Under the pieces are notes generated by a model that saw only the letters and a program-made list of their open reading frames with translations, did no database searches and had not been told where the DNA came from. Below, piece after piece: positions 47,800 through 55,560 of a DNA stretch of 55,560 nt (the first letter of the stretch is position 1; every line of letters begins with the position of its first letter). The stretch is from Saccoglossus kowalevskii (Eukaryota > Hemichordata > Enteropneusta > Harrimaniidae), in assembly GCF_000003605.2 (NCBI RefSeq), contig NW_003135242.1, forward strand, positions 1-55,560, written 5' to 3'. A program made the position numbers and the translations under genes.

Positions 47800-48398
47800 A
47801 TGCGACCCGTCAATATAATATCCTGTGTACCGTTTCCAAACGAATCTACAAACTTTGCAATCACTTTACACAACTTTGAATTCACTTTGCGCAACTTTTC
47901 ACGCCACGTTAACAGCTAAAAACGCACTGTGTGCCGTCAGCATCAACAAGTTGTTCTTTGAAAATAATAGGAAAATTGAAAAAACTTTTCATGAATTTGA
48001 AAAAATAAATAAATTTCCATGTCTTTCTACTATTAATAAATGACATCACAGTAAAAAAAAGATGCAAGAACGTTGCCTCAGATCTTTGACATGTGTGTGA
48101 TGAACAAAAAAATATTTCTCCAGCTAGGTCACTCAAGAAGTCTCCCATGCAACTACTAACCACGCCCGATTGAGCTTAATTTTAGATTTTGTTCGATTAC
48201 TTACCCACACTACTGCTTAAGTAATTTGAAATTGTCCTGAATTGGCGGCTATTTTATGTTTGAAAGTGTTTTAAAATTGATAGCGTTTGCACAAGTAACT
48301 TCTTGAATTGACCTATGACCTGTACATGCTCCCAGTATCACGACGCTACTTTAACGGCATTTTAAGAAATATTTATTCTCGTTTTCGAAGTTTTAACT
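47800..48398 (+). repeat. Monomer M51, 599-bp deletion copy
   Basis: Same junction as M26: A3's AATCTACAAACTTTGCAATC runs straight into A2's ACTTTACACAACTTTG, removing ~357 bp. It has CCTCAGATCT and the TATTTTTTT terminator. 5S-like core (-) 48140-48188; TTAATTTTAG; AGTATCACG (as M48); ends TTATTCTCG. Confidence 0.95.
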
Positions 48399-49350
48399 AT
48401 GCGACCCGTCAATATAATATCCTGTGTACCATTTCCAAACGAATCTACAAACTTTGCAATCGCTTTTAACAACTTTGTAAGCAGTTTGCCTTCGATTTTT
48501 CGGCTCGCAGTTGCGATAATCTGCTTATATATGGGGCATTTTCTAGACATTTACTCAATGTTTTCTGAATTTAACTGCGGGGTTGTCATTCCAATGACTT
48601 AGGTTAAATATAGAAGCAACTCCGCCAACGTTTCGAACGTTTTTACCAACTTTTCAGGCTGTTTTCTAACAATTTTAAAGTCAGTCAGCTCATGTGATAC
48701 TCTGCTAATATAGACTGCTTTTATTTGGCTTTTATTCATTTTTTGATTTTACAACTGCCGTCTTTTATGTGCAAACAACTTAGGTCAAACATACAAATAA
48801 ATCTACAAACTTTGCAATCACTTTACACAACTTTGAATTCACTTTGCGCAACTTTTCACGCCACGTTAACAGCTAAAAACGCACTGTGTGCGTCAGCATC
48901 ACAAGTGTTCTTTGAAAATATAGGAAAATTTAAAAAAACTTTTCATGAATTTGAAAAAATAAATAAATTTCCATGTCTTTCTACTATTAATAAATGACAT
49001 CACAGTAAAAAAAGATGCAAGAACGTTGCCTCATATCTTTGACATGTGTGTGATGAACAAAAACAATTTCTCCAGCTAGGTCACTCAAGAAGTCTCCCAT
49101 GCAACTACTACCCACGCCCGATTGAGCTTAACTTTAGATTTTGTTCGATTACTTACCCACACTACTGCTTAAGTAATTTGAAACTGGCCTGAATTGGCGG
49201 CTATTTTATGTTTGAAAGTGTTTTAAAATTGATAGCGTTTGCACAAGTAACTTCTTGAATTGACCTATGACCTGTACATGCTCCCAGTAACACGACGCTA
49301 CTTTAACGGCATTTTAAGAAATATTTATTCTCGTTTTCGAAGTTTTAACT
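48399..49350 (+). repeat. Monomer M52
   Basis: 952 bp. It has ACCATTTCC, TTCAGGCTG, TTTTATTTGG and CCGTCTTTT, with clustered one-base deletions at 48890-48935. 5S-like core (-) 49092-49140 with CTACTACCCACG; TTGTTTTT; linker AAACTGGCC; ends TTATTCTCG. Confidence 0.95.
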
Positions 49351-50307
49351 ATGCGACCCGTCAATATAATATCCTGTGTACCATTTCCAAACGAATCTAC
49401 AAACTTTGCAATCGCTTTTAACAACTTTGTAAGCAGTTTGCCTTCGATTTTTCGGCTCGCAGTTGCCATAATCTGCTTATATATGGGGCATTTTCTAGAC
49501 ATTTACTCAATGTTTTCTGAATTTAACTGCGGGGTTGTCATTCCAATGACTTAGGTTAAATATAGAAGCAACTCCGCCAACGTTTCGAACGTTTTTACCA
49601 ACTTTTCACGCTGTTTTCTAACAATTTTAAAGTCAGTCAGCTCATGTGATACTCTGCTAATATAGACTGCTTTTATCTGGCTTTTATTCATTTTTTGATT
49701 TTACAACTGCCGTTTTTTATGTGCAAACAACTTAGGTCAAACATACAAATAAATCTACAAACTTTGCAATCACTTTACACAACTTTGAATTCACTTTGCG
49801 CAACTTTTCACGCCACGTTAACAGCTAAAAACGAACTGTGTGCCGTCAGCATCAACAAGTTGTTCTTTGAAAATAATAGGAAAATTGAAAAAACTTTTCA
49901 TGAATTTGAAAAAATAAATAAATTTCCATGTCTTTCTACTATTAATAAATGACATCACAGTAAAAAAAAGATGCAAGAACGTTGCCTCAGATCTTTGACA
50001 TGTGTGTGATGAACAAAAAAATATTTCTCCAGCTAGGTCACTCAAGAAGTCTCCCATGCAACTACTAACCACGCCCGATTGAGCTTAACTTTAGATTTTG
50101 TTCGATTACTTACCCACACTACTGCTTAAGTAATTTGAAATTGTCCTGAATTGGCGGCTATTTTATGTTTGAAAGTGTTTTAAAATTGATAGCGTTTGCA
50201 CAAGTAACTTCTTGAATTGACCTATGACCTGTACATGCTCCCAGTAACACGACGCTACTTTAACGGCATTTTAAGAAATATTTATTCTCGTTTTCGAAGT
50301 TTTAACT
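49351..50307 (+). repeat. Monomer M53
   Basis: 957 bp. It has ACCATTTCC, TTGCCATAATC, AAACGAACTG (as M22), CCTCAGATCT and the TATTTTTTT terminator. 5S-like core (-) 50049-50097; linker GTCCTG; ends TTATTCTCG. Confidence 0.95.
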
Positions 50308-51263
50308 ATGCGACCCGTCAATATAATATCCTGTGTACCATTTCCAAACGAATCTACAAACTTTGCAATCGCTTTTAACAACTTTGTAAGCAGTTTGCCT
50401 TCGATTTTTCGGCTCGCAGTTGCCATAATCTGCTTATATATGGGGCATTTTCTAGACATTTACTCAATGTTTTCTGAATTTAACTGCGGGGTTGTCATTC
50501 CAATGACTTAGGTTAAATATAGAAGCAACTCCGCCAACGTTTCGAACGTTTTTACCAACTTTTCACGCTGTTTTCTAACAATTTTAAAGTCAGTCAGCTC
50601 ATGTGATACTCTGCTAATATAGACTGCTTTTATCTGGCTTTTATTCATTTTTTGATTTTACAACTGCCGTTTTTTTATGTGCAAACAACTTAGGTCAAAC
50701 ATACAAATAAATCTACAAACTTTGCAATCACTTTACACAACTTTGAATTCACTTTGCGCAACTTTTCACGCCACGTTAACAGCTAAAAACGCACTGTGTG
50801 CCGTCAGCATCAACAAATTGTTCTTTGAAAATAATAGGAAAATTGGAAAAACTTTTCATGAATTTGAAAAAATAAATAAATTTCCATGTCTTTCTACTAT
50901 TAATAAATGACATCACAGTAAAAAAAGATGCAAGAACGTTGCCTCATATCTTTGACATGTGTGTGATGAACAAATAAAATTTCTCCAGCTAGGTCACTCA
51001 AGAAGTCTCCCATGCAACTACTAACCACGCCCGATTGAGCTTAACTTTAGATTTTGTTCGATTTCTTACCCACACTACTGCTTAAGTAATTTGAAATTGA
51101 AATGAATTGGCGGCTATTTTATGTTTGAAAGTGTTTTAAAATTGATAGCGTTTGCACAAGTAACTTCTTGAATTGACCTATGACCTGTACATGCTCCCAG
51201 TAACACGACGCTACTTTAACGGCATTTTAAGAAATATTTATTCACGTTTTCGAAGTTTTAACT
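50308..51263 (+). repeat. Monomer M54
   Basis: 956 bp. It has ACCATTTCC, TTGCCATAATC, CAAATTGTT, ATTGGAAAAAC and the TTTTATTT terminator. 5S-like core (-) 51005-51053; GATTTCTTACC; linker ATTGAAATG. Confidence 0.95.
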
Positions 51264-52218
51264 ATGCGACCCGTCAATATAATATCCTGTGTACCGTTTC
51301 CAAATGAATCTACAAACTTTGCAATCGCTTTTAACAACTTTGTAAGCAGTTTGCCTTCGATTTTTCGGCTCGCAGTTGCGATAATCTGCTTATATATGGG
51401 GCATTTTCTAGACATTTACTCAATGTTTTCTGAATTTAACTGCGGGGTTGTCATTCCAATGACTTAGGTTAAATATAGAAGCAACTCCGCCAACGTTTCG
51501 AACGTTTTTACCAACTTTTCACGCTGTTTTCTAACAATTTTAAAGTCAGTCAGCTCATGTGATACTCTGCTAATATAGACTGCTTTTATCTGGCTTTTAT
51601 TCATTTTTTGATTTTACAACTGCCGTTTTTTATGTGCAAACAACTTAGGTCAAACATACAAATAAATCTACAAACTTTGCAATCACTTTACACAACTTTG
51701 AATTCACTTTGCGCAACTTTTCACGCCACGTTAACAGCTAAAAACGCACTGTGTGCCGTCAGCATCAACAAATTGTTCTTTGAAAATAATAGGAAAATTG
51801 GAAAAACTTTTCATGAATTTGAAAAAATAAATAAATTTCCATGTCTTTCTACTATTAATAAATGACATCACAGTAAAAAAAGATGCAAGAACGTTGCCTC
51901 ATATCTTTGACATGTGTGTGATGAACAAATAAAATTTCTCCAGCTAGGTCACTCAAGAAGTCTCCCATGCAACTACTAACCACGCCCGATTGAGCTTAAC
52001 TTTAGATTTTGTTCGATTACTTACCCACACTACTGCTTAAGTAATTTGAAATTGAAATGAATTGGCGGCTATTTTATGTTTGAAAGTGTTTTAAAATTGA
52101 TAGCGTTTGCACAAGTAACTTCTTGAATTGACCTATGACCTGTACATGCTCCCAGTAACACGACGCTACTTTAACGGCATTTTAAGAAATATTTATTCAC
52201 GTTTTCGAAGTTTTAACT
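51264..52218 (+). repeat. Monomer M55
   Basis: 955 bp. It has CAAATGAATC, CAAATTGTT, ATTGGAAAAAC and the TTTTATTT terminator. 5S-like core (-) 51960-52008; linker ATTGAAATG. Its second half is nearly the same as M54's, which suggests a recent adjacent duplication. Confidence 0.95.
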
Positions 52219-53173
52219 ATGCGACCCGTCAATATAATATCCTGTGTACCGTTTCCAAACGAATCTACAAACTTTGCAATCGCTTTTAACAACTTTGTAA
52301 GCAGTTTGCCTTCGATTTTTCGGCTCGCAGTTGCGATAATCTGCTTATATATGGGGCATTTTCTAGACATTTACTCAATGTTTTCTGAATTTAACTGCGG
52401 GGTTGTCATTCCAATGACTTAGGTTAAATATAGAAGCAACTCCGCCAACGTTTCGAACGTTTTTACCAACTTTTCACGCTGTTTTCTAACAACTTTAAAG
52501 TCAGTCAGCTCATGTGATACTCTGCTAATATAGACTGCTTTTATCTGGCTTTTATTCATTTTTTGATTTTACAACTGCCGTTTTTTTATGTGCAAACAAC
52601 TTAGGTCAAACATACAAATAAATCTACAAACTTTGCAATCACTTTACACACTTTGAATTCACTTTGCGCAACTTTTCACGCCACGTTAACAGCTAAAAAC
52701 GCACTGTGTGCCGTCAGCATCAACAAGTTGTTCTTTGAAAATAATAGGAAAATTGAAAAAACTTTTCATGAATTTGAAAAAATAAATAAATTTCCATGTC
52801 TTTCTACTATTAATAAATGACATCACAGTAAAAAAAGATGCAAGAACGTTGCCTCATATCTTTGACATGTGTGTGATGAACAAAAACAATTTCTCCAGCT
52901 AGGTCACTCAAGAAGTCTCCCATGCAACTACTAACCACGCCCGATTGAGCTTAACTTTAGATTTTGTTCGATTACTTACCCACACTACTGCTTAAGTAAT
53001 TTGAAACTGGCCTGAATTGGCGGCTATTTTTTGTTTGAAAGTGTTTTAAAATTGATAGCGTTTGCACAAGTAACTTCTTGAATTGACCTATGACCTGTAC
53101 ATGCTCCCAGTAACACGACGCTACTTTAACGGCATTTTAAGAAATATTTATTCACGTTTTCGAAGTTTTAACT
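52219..53173 (+). repeat. Monomer M56
   Basis: 955 bp. It has AACAACTTTAAAG and CTTTACACACTTTG (two bases lost in A2). TTGTTTTT; 5S-like core (-) 52915-52963; linker AAACTGGCC; TATTTTTTGTTTG. Confidence 0.95.
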
Positions 53174-54127
53174 ATGCGACCCGTCAATATAATATCCTGT
53201 GTACCGTTTCCAAACGAATCTACAAACTTTGCAATCGCTTTTAACAACTTTGTAAGCAGTTTGCCTTCGATTTTTCGGCTGGCAGTTGCCATAATCTGCT
53301 TATTTATGGGGCATTTTCTAGACATTTACTCAATGTTTTCTGAATTTAACTGCGGGGTTGTCATTCCAATGACTTAGGTTAAATATAGAAGCAACTCCGC
53401 CAACGTTTCGAACGTTTTTACCAACTTTTCACGCTGTTTTCTAACAATTTTAAAGTCAGTCAGCTCATGTGATACTCTGCTAATATAGACTGCTTTTATC
53501 TGGCTTTTATTCATTTTTTGATTTTACAACTGCCGTTTTTTATGTGCAAACAACTTAGGTCAAACATACAAATAAATCTACAAACTTTGCAATCACTTTA
53601 CACAACTTTGAATTCACTTTGCGCAACTTTTCACGCCACGTTAACAGCTAAAAACGCACTGTGTGCCGTCAGCATCAACAAGTTGTTCTTTGAAAATAAT
53701 AGGAAAATTGAAAAAACTTTTCATGAATTTGAAAAAATAAATAAATTTCCATGTCTTTCTACTATTAATAAATGACATCACAGTAAAAAAGATGCAAGAA
53801 CGTTGCCTCATATCTTTGACATGTGTGTGATGAACAAAAACAATTTCTCCAGCCAGGTCACTCAAGAAGTCTCCCATGCAACTACTAACCACGCTCGATT
53901 GAGCTTAACTTTAGATTTTGTTCGATTACTTACCCACACTACTGCTTAAGTAATTTGAAACTGGCCTGAATTGGCGGCTATTTTATGTTTGAAAGTGTTT
54001 TAAAATTGATAGCGTTTGCACAAGTAACTTCTTGAATTGACCTATGACCTGTACATGCTCCCAGTAACACGACGCTACTTTAACGGCATTTTAAGAAATA
54101 TTTATTCACGTTTTCGATGTTTTAACT
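53174..54127 (+). repeat. Monomer M57
   Basis: 954 bp. It has GGCTGGCAGTTGCCATAATC, TTATTTATGG and CAGCCAGGTC. 5S-like core (-) 53869-53917 with CACGCTCGATTG (as M1); linker AAACTGGCC; TTCGATGTTTT. Confidence 0.95.
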
Positions 54128-55082
54128 ATGCGACCCGTCAATATAATATCCTGTGTACCGTTTCCAAACGAATCTACAAACTTTGCAATCGCTTTTAACA
54201 ACTTTGTAAGCAGTTTGCCATCGATTTTTCGGCTCGCAGTTGCGATAATCTGCTTATATATGGGGCATTTTCTAGACATTTACTCAATGTTTTCTGAATT
54301 TAACTGCGGGGTTGTCATTCCAATGACTTAGGTTAAATATAGAAGCAACTCCGCCAACGTTTCGAACGTTTTTACCAACTTTTCACGCTGTTTTCTAACA
54401 ATTTTAAAGTCAGTCAGCTCATGTGATACTCAGCTCATATAGACTGCTTTTATCTGGCTTTTATTCATTTTTTGATTTTACAACTGCCGTTTTTTATGTG
54501 CAAACAACTTAGGTCAAACATACAAATAAATCTACAATATTGCCATCACTTTGCCCAATATTGAATTCACTTTGCGCAAATTTTCACGCTTCGTTGACAG
54601 CTAAAAACGCACTATGTGTCGTCAGCATCAACAAGTTGTTCTTTGAAAATAATAGGAAAATTGAAAAAAACTTTTCATGAATTTGAAAAAAATAAATAAA
54701 TTTCCATGTCTTTCTACTATAAATAATTGACATCACTGTAGAAAAAGATGCATACGTTGTCTCATATCTTTGACATGTGTGTGATGAACAAAATAAAATT
54801 TTCTCCAGCTAGTTTACTCAAGAAGTCTCCCATGCAACTACTAACCACACCCGATTGAGCTTAACTTTTGATTTTGTTCGATTACTTACCCACACTACTG
54901 CTTAAGTAATTTGAAATTGACCTGAATTGGCAGCTATTTTATGTTTGAAAGTGTTTTAAAATTGATAACGTTTGCACAAGTAACTTCTTGAATTGACCTA
55001 TGACCTCTAATGCTCCCAGTAACACAACGCTTCTTTAACGGCATTTTAAGAAATATTTATTCACGTTTTCGAAGTTTTAACT
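54128..55082 (+). repeat. Monomer M58 (right-edge type)
   Basis: 955 bp, clearly diverged from ~54430 on. It has ACTCAGCTCATATAG, ACAATATTGCCATCACTTTG, CCCAATATTG, CACGCTTCGTTGAC, CACTATGTGTCG, AATAATTGACATCACTGTAG and GATGCATACG. 5S-like core (-) 54825-54873 with CCACACCCG; terminator TTTTATTTT; TAGTTTACTC (AGGTCA lost); ACCTCTAATGCTCCC; CACAACGCTTCTTTAACGG. DR1 is intact. Confidence 0.95.
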
Positions 55083-55560
55083 ATGGGACCCGTCAATATA
55101 ATATCCTATGTACCATTTCCAAACGAATCTACAAACTTTGCAATCGTTTTTCACAACTTTGTAAGCAGTTTGTCTTCGAATTTTCGGTTCGCAGTTGCGA
55201 TAATCTGCTTATATATGGGGCATTTTCTAGACATTTACTCAATGTTTTCTGAATTTAACTGCGGGGTTGTCATTCCAATGACTTAGGTTAAATATAGAAG
55301 CAACTCCGCCAACGTTTCGAACGTTTTTACCAACTTTTCACGCTGTTTTCTAACAATTTTAAAGTCAGTCAGCTCATGTGATACTCAGCTCATATAGACT
55401 GCTTTTATCTGGCTTTTATTCATTTTTTGATTTTACAACTGCCGTTTTTTATGTGCAAACAACTTAGTCAAACATACAAATAAATCTACCATATTGCCAT
55501 CACTTTGCCCAATATTGAATTCACTTTGCGCAAATTTTCACGCTTCGTTGACAGCTAAAA
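55083..55560 (+). repeat. Partial monomer P59 (right end)
   Basis: First 478 bp of a monomer: ATGGGACCC, ATCCTATGTACC, CGTTTTTCACAAC, TTTGTCTTCGAATTTTCGG and GGTTCGCAG. Its A2 copy repeats M58's diverged CCATATTGCCATCACTTTG, CCCAATATTG and CACGCTTCGTTGAC. It ends before the 5S-like element. Confidence 0.95.

Larger units (their letters stand above)
1..55560 (+). repeat. Satellite DNA array, ~955-bp monomer, 58 full copies plus two partial ends
   Basis: A single ~955-bp unit repeats head to tail across the whole window with no insertion of foreign sequence. Successive anchors (ATGCGACCCGTC or its variants) lie 947-959 bp apart except for M5 (924 bp) and M26 and M51 (599 bp each). Most interior copies differ by a few percent or less by eye; copies at both ends differ more. 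All copies have the same orientation. This is the organisation expected of eukaryotic satellite DNA kept similar by unequal exchange and gene conversion. The array may continue beyond both window ends. A tandem gene cluster is unlikely because no long conserved reading frame or complete structural RNA gene is present. Confidence 0.98.

Noticed and set aside
1-55560. CRISPR array
   Set aside because: There are no short direct repeats separated by unique spacers. The repeat unit is ~955 bp and contiguous.
1-55560. Spliced-leader RNA or snRNA gene linked to 5S, as in some nematodes
   Set aside because: No SL-like 5' exon with donor site and Sm site could be recognised in the monomer on either strand.
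1-55560. LTR retrotransposon or DNA transposon array
   Set aside because: There is no coding for reverse transcriptase, integrase or transposase, no terminal inverted repeats or target-site duplications, and all copies abut head to tail.

Overview
The whole 55,560-bp window is one head-to-tail satellite array. A monomer of about 955 bp is repeated 58 times in full, with a partial copy at each end. All copies are in the same orientation and nothing unrelated interrupts them. I numbered monomers M1-M58 from a conserved ATGCGACCCGTC anchor; this phase is arbitrary. P0 (1-405) and P59 (55083-55560) are the end partials. Excluding three deletion copies (M5, M26, M51), the mean period is 955.0 bp. 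I see no protein-coding gene, tRNA, CRISPR array or transposase. The short open frames recur once per monomer and are best read as by-products of the satellite and its internal subrepeats.

The sequence points to an AT-rich eukaryotic nuclear genome. It has a near-kilobase tandem satellite with interior homogenisation and diverged flanks, and a eukaryotic 5S rRNA-like segment in every monomer. I cannot name the species. An animal is plausible, but nothing here proves it.

Each monomer has the same layout (offsets from the anchor): a degenerate 21-bp subrepeat block A3 (+43 to +92), block A1 (+228 to +269), block A2 (+401 to +471), an A/T-rich segment with AATAAA-like motifs (about +500 to +620), a minus-strand element derived from the 3' half of 5S rRNA with the intermediate element and C box largely intact and a T-run at the 5S-terminator position (about +663 to +745), and a perfect DR1 pair of AGGTCA half-sites on the minus strand (about +866 to +878). 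The 5S-like core is present in all 59 places where it should be, and every copy keeps a T-run of at least four.

Layout: P0-M2 at the left and M58-P59 at the right are the most diverged copies and share several variants absent from the interior, as expected if the edges escape homogenisation. The interior is a mosaic of subfamilies with linked variants recurring 4 to 33 monomers apart. Two 599-bp monomers (M26, M51) arose by deletion between A3 and A2. M36 is an A3/A2 hybrid of the same lineage. M5 and M20 carry a length-neutral replacement by an ATAAT microsatellite. Several short stretches with clustered one-base indels (in M11, M20, M24, M32, M34, M52) look like residual long-read consensus errors.

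The most interesting feature is the 5S-derived, Pol III promoter-like element with a retained terminator in about 59 tandem copies. It could make this satellite a template for short minus-strand RNAs, or a titrating site for TFIIIA/TFIIIC.
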